64,000 nt of DNA from JAGVIE01 sp964520905 (GTDB lineage Bacteria; Bacteroidota; Ignavibacteria; UBA10030; SZUA-254), in NCBI GenBank assembly GCA_964520905.1, contig CAZFQL010000005.1, forward strand, positions 124,001 through 188,000. Reading direction: 5' to 3'. The notes under the pieces are model-generated. The model was not told the origin of the DNA. It did no database searches and was given only the letters and a program-made list of their open reading frames with translations. A program made the translations under genes and the position numbers. How positions within the stretch are numbered: the stretch's first letter is position 1; each line of letters begins with the position of its first letter. Below, one piece after another: positions 1 through 8,562 of this stretch.

Positions 1-401
1 AAGGAGAAAAGATGACCCATGGTGAAACTGTGACCATGTTCAATGATATGTGTTTAATGGCGCCTGCAACCTTGATAGACAAGACCATTCAATGGGAAAC
101 TGTTGATTCGCTAAAGGTTAAAGCAAGGTTCACAAACAAGGGAAACAGCATTACTGCCTTGCTTACGTTTAATGACAAGTACCAGTTGACGGATTTCATC
201 TCGCATGACAGGTACTACTCAACTGACGGGAAAATTTATACAAGTTACCCATGGTCAACTCCGATAAGAGAGTATCGAGATTTTGGTGGAAGACAAGTTC
301 CGGCGTACGCAGAAGCCATTTGGCATACACCACAGGGAGAGTATGTATATGCAAAGTTCGATCTTGTAGACATTGAGTACAATTGCAAAGAACTAAAATA
401 A
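1..401 (+). CDS. DUF6544 family protein, C-terminal part (cut by window edge)
   Basis: The reading frame is open to the left edge: codons GGA GAA AAG lie in frame before the first ATG at 12. The purine-rich start resembles a ribosome site, but it reads as the conserved GEKMTHGETVTMFNDMC stretch of the family, so the gene very probably begins outside the window. The visible 129 residues carry the conserved core of DUF6544 proteins (LMAPATLID, YPWSTPIREYRDFGG, EAIWHTPQGEYVYAKF). The family is uncharacterised and usually anchored or secreted; its function is unknown. There is a small gap before the downstream methyltransferase and no sign of an operon. Confidence is good for the family and lower for the exact left boundary. 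Confidence 0.75.
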   Translation, partial: GEKMTHGETVTMFNDMCLMAPATLIDKTIQWETVDSLKVKARFTNKGNSITALLTFNDKYQLTDFISHDRYYSTDGKIYTSYPWSTPIREYRDFGGRQVPAYAEAIWHTPQGEYVYAKFDLVDIEYNCKELK

Positions 402-457
402 GCAGAGTGGCGTAGCGTCCGCGGACGTTGTATCCATTGGCGTTAGAACATATCGAC

Positions 458-1366
458 ATGATAATGAACCAACAAGTCAAATCCATAATCAAACAAATCA
501 TTCCACCGAAGGTTATATACAAACTTCGGGCGGCACTGGCACAACCTAAACTGACAAAGGCGAGGAAAACCTTCGAACAAGCAGAAGGAGAACCGGGTTG
601 GCTTGGAGCGGGGATGCTGGAGAAATTTCAGCAAAGATATTCGTTTCCACCGGAGTATGGCTATGATCCGCAAAGTCTTGAGCGAAGGGGAAAAGAAAGA
701 GCGCGGGAGATTCTCAGGTTAGTCAAAAATAAAAACATTAATACCTTTTTTGAGCTTGGATGCTGGGATGGAATGGTAAGTTGTATTTTACACCGCCATG
801 GGAAAATAGCAACCGCAGTCGATAACAGGTCGGAGGGATTTGATGAGAGAGCAATCCGTGAAGGTGTGAAGCTTTTAAAAATGGATGCCGCACATCTGGA
901 GTTTAAGGATGAGAGCTTCGATTTTGTTTTCTCGTATGATTCGTTCGAGCATTTCACACATCCGGATTTGGTATTACAGGAAGCAATCCGTGTGGCGAAG
1001 AAGGGCGGATTTATTTATTTAGTGTTTGGACCACTGTACATGTCGCCTAAAGGTTTGCACGCGTATCGCTCGGTTACTGTGCCGTACTGTCAATTTCTTT
1101 TCCAGAAAGAAGTTTTGAGAAATTTTACTCAGGTGAAAGGTTTGGAGCCAATCGATTTTGATCAACTCAACGGCTGGTCACTGGATGATTATCGTGAGCT
1201 TTGGAATCGCTATTCTCACATTTTAAAGAAGGTGAAGTATTACGAGCAGATTGACCCATCGGGTTTGGATTTGATTATGGAGTACCCGTCATGCTTCAAG
1301 AGCAAAACGCCAAGCTTTGATAACCTGATTGTGTCATCCATCGAAGTATTGTTTGAGAAGATATGA
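458..1366 (+). CDS. Class I SAM-dependent methyltransferase (type 11-like)
   Basis: A protein of about 302 residues with a Rossmann methyltransferase core in its middle. Motif I reads FFELGCWDG at about residues 95-105. An acidic post-I position follows (AVDNRSEGF). A DESFDFVFSYDSFEHF segment is typical of Methyltransf_11 enzymes, and AKKGGFIYLVFGPLY forms the late strand. The substrate cannot be read from the sequence; relatives with a long C-terminal arm often modify sugars or lipids in surface-polysaccharide loci, but no such locus is adjacent. The frame is open from a TTG at 428. ATG codons at 458 and 464 are more credible starts, though none has a clear Shine-Dalgarno. Confidence 0.8.
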   Translation: MIMNQQVKSIIKQIIPPKVIYKLRAALAQPKLTKARKTFEQAEGEPGWLGAGMLEKFQQRYSFPPEYGYDPQSLERRGKERAREILRLVKNKNINTFFELGCWDGMVSCILHRHGKIATAVDNRSEGFDERAIREGVKLLKMDAAHLEFKDESFDFVFSYDSFEHFTHPDLVLQEAIRVAKKGGFIYLVFGPLYMSPKGLHAYRSVTVPYCQFLFQKEVLRNFTQVKGLEPIDFDQLNGWSLDDYRELWNRYSHILKKVKYYEQIDPSGLDLIMEYPSCFKSKTPSFDNLIVSSIEVLFEKI

Positions 1367-1388
1367 GAGATTTCTGAATTATTCTTTT

Positions 1389-1468
1389 TGTCATGTTGAT
1401 CCCGCTTCAGCGGGAGAAACATCTCGATTTTAAAGGATTCGAGACCCTTCACTTCATTCAGGGTGACA
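1389..1468. repeat. MITE-like/REP-like intergenic element with TGTCA...TGACA ends
   Basis: An intergenic block of about 80 bp starts TGTCATGTTGA and ends CAGGGTGACA, giving short inverted termini. It contains a perfect internal palindrome, TCCCGC-TTCA-GCGGGA, at 1400-1415. No protein is supported. The composition resembles dispersed, non-autonomous repeats common between genes in environmental genomes. It sits between two convergent genes, where it could also act as a bidirectional terminator. Other copies would have to be sought outside this window. Confidence 0.45.
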
Positions 1469-1521
1469 GTTGGAGAGATTTTTCAGAAGTCTCTATGATG
1501 AGATAAGGATACCGCCCCTTA

Positions 1522-3057
1522 CTACCTCATCCCAATCTGTTCAAAATAGCTGTGGAGACTTTTCCTTGAAGCGAGGTTAATCGCTTCAGAGTAAACATCG
1601 ATAGGATTTAAATCGTCGGTGAGGATTTTGGCATTCTTCATATCGGGGACAAACCGGTTATCCCATGCGTGAACTTTTTGATAACCCGGACCATAACGCC
1701 AGTCGGGATTGAAATCAATGTTAGTCTCAAGTTCTCGCCATGGTTCTAACTTGCTATCGGATGCTAAGATGACTATGTTTCCGAACTGGTTGGGCGGTTC
1801 CTCAATTGGCAGAGCAACAATGTTCATAAATTTTTGTTTGAGTGTTACGGCAAGTGTTGACACGATTTTATCATGCCAGCCGAGACTCTCCACATTGACG
1901 GCAACGATCCCATTGTCTGCGAGATGATTTTTTATCAGACCGAATACTTCTTCCGTTACAAGATGAAAAGGAATCGAACTACTGCCGAACGCATCTAGAA
2001 GTATGACGTCGTATTTATTATTCGTTGTCAATAAATATTGCCGGGCATCCATCTCGATTACATTGCCTTCTGATTTGTCGAGTCCGAAGTACCGGTAAGC
2101 CATACTCACGACAACGGGGTCGATTTCTACGGCATCAACCTTCCAGCCGTCCTGGTGGTATTGTTTGATGAGAGAGCCGCCGCCCAAACCGAGCAGAAGC
2201 ATTTTGCCCGGCTGTACGAAAAAATACTTCGGTAAATCCATCACACCGCAATAATGTGTGTAGGAATTCCATGTAGCTGTATCAGCCATAGTGTGTATGC
2301 CGCCGTCGATCAGGAGGTAGCGTTCATTTTCGTGGTTGAGTACCCGGATTTCACCGTATGGACTTTGTTCCATTGCCAGCAAACCGGTTGACGGATCAGG
2401 GTGTTCGATAGGAGCTTTCCATCCTACTACTACCGATGTGATAATCAGAATAATGATTGATGTAATCGCCGCAGTAGATTTTTTATTTATTAGAAAACCG
2501 AGAACAGCAGTAACTAACAAAAGCAATCCGATGATTATTGTAAGAAGCGTTACACCGACGTTTGGAATCAATAAGAATCCGACAAGTAGAGCGGAAATAA
2601 CACTTGCAAGTGTAGAAATTGCGTAAAGGTTACCTGCTGTCCTTCCCACCTGACCGAGGTCGGCAGTTTTTAGTTTTATCGCGTACGGACTAATCATACC
2701 GAGAAGCATTAGCGGCGGGAAGAATAGAATAGTTGCCGCGGTAAGAAGAGCGAATCTCAAACCGAGCGGTTCTGTCAATGTAAGAAACGGATTCTTGATC
2801 CACGGTATGAAGACGATCCAGATTCCGGCGATCAGCATCAATGTGCAGAGTCTGGAGTAAGTCGGATTTTTATCAGCCATTCTCCCGCCGAACATATAGC
2901 CGGCGCTCAATGCCGCAAGTGTCACCGTGATCAGCGCCGACCAGAGAAAAATGCTGACGCCGTAGAACGGACCGAGTATGCGGGTTCCGAGAATTTCAAG
3001 CGCCAGGACTGCCGCGCCTCCAACAAATACAACGAGATACAAAAATAGTTTATTCAT
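1522..3057 (-). CDS. Membrane-fused spermidine synthase-like protein
   Basis: About 511 residues in two parts. The N-terminal 220 residues contain several hydrophobic helices (LFLYLVVFVGGAAVLALEI, then successive pairs) like the fused MFS/spermidine synthase family. The C-terminal 270 residues form a spermidine-synthase fold with LLGLGGGSL, VEIDP, EMDARQYL and ILLDAFGSS. The family is usually annotated as polyamine aminopropyltransferase, but the membrane-fused group is unproven biochemically. The start is the ATG at 3057, preceded by AAAGAAAG; an upstream in-frame TTG at 3114 adds 19 unlikely residues. It is transcribed alone, convergent with the gene at 458 and divergent from the TatD gene. 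Confidence 0.85.
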   Translation of the reverse strand: MNKLFLYLVVFVGGAAVLALEILGTRILGPFYGVSIFLWSALITVTLAALSAGYMFGGRMADKNPTYSRLCTLMLIAGIWIVFIPWIKNPFLTLTEPLGLRFALLTAATILFFPPLMLLGMISPYAIKLKTADLGQVGRTAGNLYAISTLASVISALLVGFLLIPNVGVTLLTIIIGLLLLVTAVLGFLINKKSTAAITSIIILIITSVVVGWKAPIEHPDPSTGLLAMEQSPYGEIRVLNHENERYLLIDGGIHTMADTATWNSYTHYCGVMDLPKYFFVQPGKMLLLGLGGGSLIKQYHQDGWKVDAVEIDPVVVSMAYRYFGLDKSEGNVIEMDARQYLLTTNNKYDVILLDAFGSSSIPFHLVTEEVFGLIKNHLADNGIVAVNVESLGWHDKIVSTLAVTLKQKFMNIVALPIEEPPNQFGNIVILASDSKLEPWRELETNIDFNPDWRYGPGYQKVHAWDNRFVPDMKNAKILTDDLNPIDVYSEAINLASRKSLHSYFEQIGMR

Positions 3058-3210
3058 GCGGAATACTTTCTTTTGTGCCGGATAATCGATTGAACGAATT
3101 GGTACAATATACAAATTCCATAGAAAAGTTCAAGCATATTTGTTTGCATTTATATCGTTCCTTTTCTATCTTAGGTTAAACTTAGCCATTAAAATTTTTC
3201 CATTAGTTTT

Positions 3211-4629
3211 ATGTTTATAGATTCTCACGCGCATTTATTCTTTAAAGATTATCAGAACGATCTAGTTGAAGTCATAAAACGGGCGCAAGATGCCGGTGTT
3301 GATTATATCGTCTGTCCGGGAACGGATCTGCCGACAAGCAAACAATCTGTTGAGCTTGCCGATAAATATGATATGGTCTATACCTGCGTTGGTATTCATC
3401 CGCACGATGCATCAAAAGCCGATGCGAAAGCGTTAGAAGAAATCGAGATTCTTAGTCGGCATCCCAAAGTTGTAGCCATTGGTGAGATAGGATTGGATTA
3501 TCATTACAATTATTCACCTCCTGAAAAACAACGTGAAATCTTTTCCAACCAAATCGATATCGCACAGCGACGGAATCTTCCGATCGTAGTTCACAGTCGT
3601 GAAGCTGAGGAAGATACTATTCGGGTAATCGAAGGAAAATTGAATAACGGTAAATCGTGGAGAAATAATTTGGTTCACGAGTATGATCGCTATCCGCCGC
3701 CGAAAGGTGTCTTCCATTGTTTCCCCGGTGACTCGAAGCTTGCATGGAAACTGATTGATATGGGATTTTATGTATCGCTCACAGGTCCGGTTACGTACGG
3801 CAGTAAACCTAACAAACCGAATTCGATGAAAGAAGTTGCCGCGAAAGTTTCAGCAGAACATATCTTGCTTGAGACCGACAGTCCGTATCTTTCTCCGGCA
3901 CCGCATCGAGGAAAACGTAACGAACCTTCTTACGTGAAATTGATCGCGGCAAAGATTGCAGAACTACAGGGGCTTTCAGTGGAAGACATCGGTAGGGCGA
4001 GCAGTTTCGGCGTCCATAAATTATTCGGTATCGGCAAATATCCCGAGCCGTCAATCGCTTACCGGTTACGCAATTCACTTTACCTGAACATCACTATCCG
4101 CTGTAATGCCGATTGTGTCTTTTGCGACAGGAAGGGTGAGGCGATAGTTAAAGGCAATAACTTAAGAATAACAAAAGAACCTAATGTCGATGAAATTATC
4201 CGGACAATTGGAAATCCAAAATGGTATGAAGAAATTGTCTTCTGCGGATTCGGTGAACCAACTATCCGTCTCGACGTACTTAAGGATGTTGCTGCTTGGG
4301 TAAAAGACCAAGGTGGAAAAGTTCGTCTGAATACGGATGGACACGGTAACATCATCAATCATCGCAACATAGTCCCTGAATTACTGGGATTGGTTGATTC
4401 GATTTCGATCAGCTTGAATTCGATGGATGTTGAACAGTACGGCAGGTTGATGCGTGTCGATGGCAGGATATTCTTCCCGGCGATGGTCGAGTTCGCGAAA
4501 GAGTGTGTAAGGAATAAGTTCGAAGTAACTATGACTATGGTTGATCTTGATGAAGTGGATGAGGCGAAAGCTCGCGCTTTTGTCGATAAAGAAATCGGTG
4601 CTAAATTCAAAAACAGACCTTATTTTTAG
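3211..4629 (+). CDS. TatD-family deoxyribonuclease fused to a radical-SAM domain
   Basis: This 472-residue protein joins two enzymes. Residues 1-275 are a TatD metal-dependent hydrolase: DSHAHL near the start, GIHPHD, GEIGLDYHY, VHSREAE, FHCFPGD and LLETDSPYL supply the usual metal ligands. Residues about 285-472 are a radical-SAM domain with the CX3CX2C cluster motif CNADCVFC near residue 300, followed by FCGFGEPT. It matches the known TatD-linked radical-SAM architecture; elsewhere the two can be separate neighbours. The radical-SAM substrate is unknown. The start is the ATG at 3211, with AT-rich leader and no clear Shine-Dalgarno. The following secreted cyclophilin begins 8 bases after the stop, suggesting cotranscription. 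Confidence 0.9.
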   Translation: MFIDSHAHLFFKDYQNDLVEVIKRAQDAGVDYIVCPGTDLPTSKQSVELADKYDMVYTCVGIHPHDASKADAKALEEIEILSRHPKVVAIGEIGLDYHYNYSPPEKQREIFSNQIDIAQRRNLPIVVHSREAEEDTIRVIEGKLNNGKSWRNNLVHEYDRYPPPKGVFHCFPGDSKLAWKLIDMGFYVSLTGPVTYGSKPNKPNSMKEVAAKVSAEHILLETDSPYLSPAPHRGKRNEPSYVKLIAAKIAELQGLSVEDIGRASSFGVHKLFGIGKYPEPSIAYRLRNSLYLNITIRCNADCVFCDRKGEAIVKGNNLRITKEPNVDEIIRTIGNPKWYEEIVFCGFGEPTIRLDVLKDVAAWVKDQGGKVRLNTDGHGNIINHRNIVPELLGLVDSISISLNSMDVEQYGRLMRVDGRIFFPAMVEFAKECVRNKFEVTMTMVDLDEVDEAKARAFVDKEIGAKFKNRPYF

Positions 4630-4636
4630 AGGTGAT

Positions 4637-6748
4637 ATGAAATTATCGTTTCTGCTGGTGATTATTGTAACTGTGCCTAATATACTTTCTGCTCAAATGG
4701 TCGATGAGTATGATCTTGGACTACGTCAGGATAAGATGGATATAATCTTGCGGATGCAGGATACAAGAACTATTTATGACGGGAAACTGATAAGTTTATT
4801 AACCGATGCCGATCCTGTAATCCGGTCGCGCGCCGTAATGGCGTTCGGGAGTATTCAGGATACATCTGTTCTTAATTTATTAGTCGATCGTTTCGCGAAC
4901 GACAAAGATCAGCAAGTCAGGTTTATGGCTGCATTTGCAATCGGACAAACTGCCGGATCGCTGTGCAAAAAAAGCAGGGAGACACTCGAGCATGATCTTA
5001 TCTGGAATCGGTTGGATTTATCGGATGAAGGCAGCAAACAAGGATTCAATCCAAAAGAACGGTTACTTGAAGAGATCGGCAAATTCGGTACGGAAGAAGC
5101 TCTGACCGATATAATTACACGGTTCGGAAATATTTATCCGCCTCTGTATATGCGCGGACTTACCATGAGCATTGCCCGATTCGCTGTACGAAATATTACA
5201 ACAAGGGAATCGATCCAATATCTCTTGAAATCCATCAAACCAATTGATGCTGCTCGCTGGCAGACAGTATACGCGCTTCAGCGGATTGGGAACCAATCTG
5301 AAATACATGCTGACCTCGAAGAGATAGTCCAACTTTATAAACACCGCGATCCGCTTGTACGAATGAACCTTGCCACGTTGCTGGGTAAGGTGAAAGTTGA
5401 GAGAATCTGCCTTGAACCGCTTCAGAAGCTTGCCGACTTCGATGCCGATTGGCGTGTCAGGGTGAATTCTCTGCGTGCCTTAAGCAATTATGACTTGAAT
5501 AGTAAGGATGAAATTGTTCGCACATTCAAACGTTCATTCCTTGCGGGCAATACAAATATAGCCGTGACTGCCTTATCGACTTTTGGAAATACCGGTTTGA
5601 AGAAAGATGATGCGAACAAGACATCGAAAGAAACATTCGCGCTGCTTGAGAAAATTGCAGTCAATAGAGATAACGAATACGAATGGCAGCTTCAGGCTGA
5701 AGCAGTAACTTCACTTGCTAAGTTAGAAGGAAAAGATGCGCTTGCTTTAATTAATTCCGCAAATTATTCTAAGCCTCTTCTGCAAGCACAGTTGCTTATT
5801 GCTCTCGGTTCGACAGGTTCACCGGAAGCAGTTCATACTTTGCTCGGCTACATTGATAGCGATAAGCCGCTCCTTTACCGTGCGGCGCTTGAAGGATTAA
5901 GCGAATTGAGCAAGAAGAATCCCGACGATTCGATAATCGTAGAGACTACCTATAACACAAGTATTAACGCTCTCAAGATCAATGATGTCGCTGTTGTTGC
6001 AACTGCCGCCGGAATTTTAGGTGATTCTTTCTTTGTAAGAAAAACTTCCGTCAGTCCTCTACTCGAAACGCTTTCTCGCTTGCGCGTTCCGGATGACGTC
6101 GAATCAATCCAGGGAATTCTATCTGCATTGGGCAAGCTCAAAGATGACAAGGCAGTCGAAGGCATCAGGAGTCAGATGGAACAGAGGGATCGTTCGGTTG
6201 TTTACGCCGCCGCTTCCGCATTGAAGTCAATTACCGGAAAAGATAATTCATCGGACATTCCAAAATACTTCGAGCCGATATTTACCGACTTCGATTTTAA
6301 ATACTTGCATTCGCTGTCAGATACTTTCAGAGTAAAAATGGAAACAATACGCGGCGATGTTGTAATGGAATTGTATAAAAACTATGCGCCGTTCACAGTG
6401 ATGAGTTTTATTAAACTTGCAACGCAGAGAGGATTTTATCGCGGGCTTCCGTTTCATCGCATAGTGCCGAATTTTGTCATACAGGGAGGGGATCCGCGCG
6501 GAGATGGATGGGGCGGACCGGGTTATTCAATCAGGTCTGAGTTCTCACCTCTTACATATGAAACGGGAATGCTCGGGATTGCAAGCTCCGGCAAAGATAC
6601 GGAAGGTTCTCAATTCTTTATTACACAATCACCTCAACCGCACTTAGACGGCAGATACACAATTTTCGGAAAAGTTATCTCAGGTATGGATGTGGTCAAT
6701 AAGATTCAACTGGATGACCACATATTTGATATTAAGTTGATCCAATAA
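4637..6748 (+). CDS. Secreted HEAT-repeat protein with C-terminal cyclophilin-type peptidyl-prolyl isomerase
   Basis: A 703-residue exported protein. MKLSFLLVIIVTVPNILSAQ is a signal peptide. Residues about 25-560 are helical HEAT-like repeats (for example DADPVIRSRAVMAFGSI and DRDRSVVYAAASALKSI-type units). Residues about 565-703 are a cyclophilin domain with GLPFHRIVPNFVIQGGDP, SQFFITQ and HLDGRYTIFGKV, which keeps the catalytic Arg and the Phe/Gln pocket residues. The likely role is periplasmic folding or assembly of outer-membrane or surface proteins; the HEAT solenoid probably supplies binding. The ATG at 4637 follows AGAGGTGAT; upstream in-frame starts lie inside the TatD gene and are rejected. 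Confidence 0.87.
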   Translation: MKLSFLLVIIVTVPNILSAQMVDEYDLGLRQDKMDIILRMQDTRTIYDGKLISLLTDADPVIRSRAVMAFGSIQDTSVLNLLVDRFANDKDQQVRFMAAFAIGQTAGSLCKKSRETLEHDLIWNRLDLSDEGSKQGFNPKERLLEEIGKFGTEEALTDIITRFGNIYPPLYMRGLTMSIARFAVRNITTRESIQYLLKSIKPIDAARWQTVYALQRIGNQSEIHADLEEIVQLYKHRDPLVRMNLATLLGKVKVERICLEPLQKLADFDADWRVRVNSLRALSNYDLNSKDEIVRTFKRSFLAGNTNIAVTALSTFGNTGLKKDDANKTSKETFALLEKIAVNRDNEYEWQLQAEAVTSLAKLEGKDALALINSANYSKPLLQAQLLIALGSTGSPEAVHTLLGYIDSDKPLLYRAALEGLSELSKKNPDDSIIVETTYNTSINALKINDVAVVATAAGILGDSFFVRKTSVSPLLETLSRLRVPDDVESIQGILSALGKLKDDKAVEGIRSQMEQRDRSVVYAAASALKSITGKDNSSDIPKYFEPIFTDFDFKYLHSLSDTFRVKMETIRGDVVMELYKNYAPFTVMSFIKLATQRGFYRGLPFHRIVPNFVIQGGDPRGDGWGGPGYSIRSEFSPLTYETGMLGIASSGKDTEGSQFFITQSPQPHLDGRYTIFGKVISGMDVVNKIQLDDHIFDIKLIQ

Positions 6749-6753
6749 TTAAT

Positions 6754-7659
6754 TTATTTTTTCTTCTCTTTGTATTCGTCGTACGTTTTTTGATGTGCAG
6801 GATCAATCTTTGAGAGCCGGTCGAAAACAAATGGATCGGAGCTTCCTGTGAAAGTCTCTGCAATTTCGAGGTATTTAGTGTCGAAAAATGTCCGGATCAT
6901 CAAACTGGGTTGGTTGATTTTCTCTCGAAGTTTTCCTATTTTGTCCAGTGCGGAGAGCATTCTTTTGTACGATCTTATTTGATTGCTGAAAAGAGAATCA
7001 AGCCCCCGCTTATGATAAGTGTGAACCGCCTTCCTAACATCCTGGAACTTTGGATTAATAAGTTCATCGACGAGTTGTGCGCGTGAGAACGTGCCCTGAC
7101 CGGAAGGTTCCCATCCTTTCGTCTCAGTAGTCGCGCCGCGCGCCAGATTGACTGTCTCCATTGCCCTTTGAAAATAAGGAGTGCCGCCGTATTGCTTATA
7201 AGTGTCGGCATTATATCCCAGGATAAGATAAAGATAATAATCGATAAAACTTAAGAGTGGATCGAATTGAGAACCGCTGTGAACTAATGCCTGGTTGCGG
7301 ATATAATCGAATTCCCATTTATCGTCAAGTATTCTGATGACGGCAGTATTACGGTTGGAATGGGATATAGGTCTCTGACTGCCGATGAATGCCTGCGCGA
7401 TGTAATGGTGATTGCCGATGGAAGTATGAATCGATATCGTGAATGAGCATTTAATTTTTTCGTTTGCATTTTCGTCATTCGACCATCGATACGAATTAAT
7501 ATACTGCTTCAACTGCTGGACGAAGTCGGATAGATTATCCTGTGCCTCGGTAGTTGTCAAAGATTCAAGATTGAGATTGACATCGCATTCAATTTCCTGT
7601 GCGAATGCTACTGAAATTAATAAAAGAGTACAGATGATAAATGCAAAAATGTGTCTCAT
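6754..7659 (-). CDS. porD: DUF4835 family protein (PorD-type, type IX secretion associated)
   Basis: About 301 residues with a signal peptide (RHIFAFIICTLLLISVAFAQ). The body matches the DUF4835/PorD pattern: an early ECDVNLN strand, YINSYRWSNDE, FIGSQRPI, FDPLLSFIDYYLYLILGYNADTY, and a Q-A-R-Q-like helical end. PorD is required for type IX secretion in Porphyromonas, but its biochemical role is unclear. The correct start is the ATG at 7659, with GGAGAC four bases upstream; an in-frame TTG at 7671 gives a longer but unlikely product. It is convergent with the cyclophilin gene, with only 5 bases between the stops. The symbol is tentative because other Por genes are not adjacent. Confidence 0.75.
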   Translation of the reverse strand: MRHIFAFIICTLLLISVAFAQEIECDVNLNLESLTTTEAQDNLSDFVQQLKQYINSYRWSNDENANEKIKCSFTISIHTSIGNHHYIAQAFIGSQRPISHSNRNTAVIRILDDKWEFDYIRNQALVHSGSQFDPLLSFIDYYLYLILGYNADTYKQYGGTPYFQRAMETVNLARGATTETKGWEPSGQGTFSRAQLVDELINPKFQDVRKAVHTYHKRGLDSLFSNQIRSYKRMLSALDKIGKLREKINQPSLMIRTFFDTKYLEIAETFTGSSDPFVFDRLSKIDPAHQKTYDEYKEKKK

Positions 7660-7752
7660 AAAAGTCTCCAATGTTATATGAAATATAGATAATCTAATTC
7701 AATTGGTCAAGTCGATTATAATAATCTAAAAAACATAGCTAAAGGAGGTACT

Positions 7753-8553
7753 ATGGGGAAATTTCTATTTGTGATGTTCCTGTTCGTCCAAACATCATTT
7801 TGTGGGTTTGAGCGAACGGAAATCGGAGCGAGGGCGATGGCATTCGGGAACAGCTACGTCGGGTTGGGGGATGATGTCTGGGCGATTTATCATAACGTCG
7901 GAGGGATCGCGCGTCTTAATAAATGGCAGGCATCTGTATTCTACTCACCGCAGCCGTACGGACTCAGCGAACTTTCACTTGCCGCCGTCGCCGTGGTTGT
8001 ACCTGCGAAGTTCGGTAATTTCGGATTCTCTGTGAGGAAGTACGGATTCGAATTGTACCGTGAAATCTCCGGAACATTATCCTACGCGAACACAATTTCC
8101 GGAGTCAACCTCGGTTTGAATATTAATTATCATACAGTCGTTATCAAATCCTATGGTTCGGCGGCAGCCATCGGTCTGGATTTCGGTGTGCTCGTTCCTG
8201 TCATCGACCGTTTGAGCTGGGGTATCTTTATTAAAAACTTAAACTCCCCAACCATCGGAAGTTCAAAAGAAAAACTGCCGCAAGCTTTCTCAACCGGTGT
8301 GGCATACCTGCCGCTGGAAAACTTAACTTTGCTTCTCGATTTTCAGAAAGATATTTCCTTTGATCCAACGGCTCGGTTCGGTTTCGAATATCGTATCATC
8401 AATGCCGTTGCGCTAAGGGGCGGTGTTGCCGATGAACCTTCGCAATTCGCAGGCGGAATAGGTGTCGTATATTCTATCTTCCAGTTTGATTATGCTTTCT
8501 CTACTCATCAGGAATTGGGCTGGACGCATTCGTTCTCTTTAACGATTCGATAG
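7753..8553 (+). CDS. PorV/PorQ-like outer-membrane beta-barrel protein
   Basis: 266 residues, with a signal peptide of about 17 residues. The first strand and plug motif GARAMAFGNSYVGLGDDVWAIYHN is characteristic of the FadL/PorV/PorQ class, in which the mature protein starts with G-A-R-A-M-x-F/G. The rest is amphipathic strands, ending in an aromatic strand (WTHSFSLTIR). In related phyla PorV-type proteins are type IX secretion cofactors, while others are uncharacterised lipid or hydrophobe channels; the sequence does not decide. AAAGGAGGT sits just before the ATG. The next outer-membrane gene begins 10 bases after the stop, so the two are probably one transcript. Confidence 0.75.
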   Translation: MGKFLFVMFLFVQTSFCGFERTEIGARAMAFGNSYVGLGDDVWAIYHNVGGIARLNKWQASVFYSPQPYGLSELSLAAVAVVVPAKFGNFGFSVRKYGFELYREISGTLSYANTISGVNLGLNINYHTVVIKSYGSAAAIGLDFGVLVPVIDRLSWGIFIKNLNSPTIGSSKEKLPQAFSTGVAYLPLENLTLLLDFQKDISFDPTARFGFEYRIINAVALRGGVADEPSQFAGGIGVVYSIFQFDYAFSTHQELGWTHSFSLTIR

Positions 8554-8562
8554 GAGAATATT

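Noticed and set aside
12..401. Complete small gene starting at ATG 12
   Set aside because: The frame stays open to the left edge and the conserved family region begins before the ATG, so it is a cut gene.
7671..7671. TTG start for the PorD-type gene
   Set aside because: The ATG at 7659 has GGAGAC at the right distance; the TTG codon is part of the leader.
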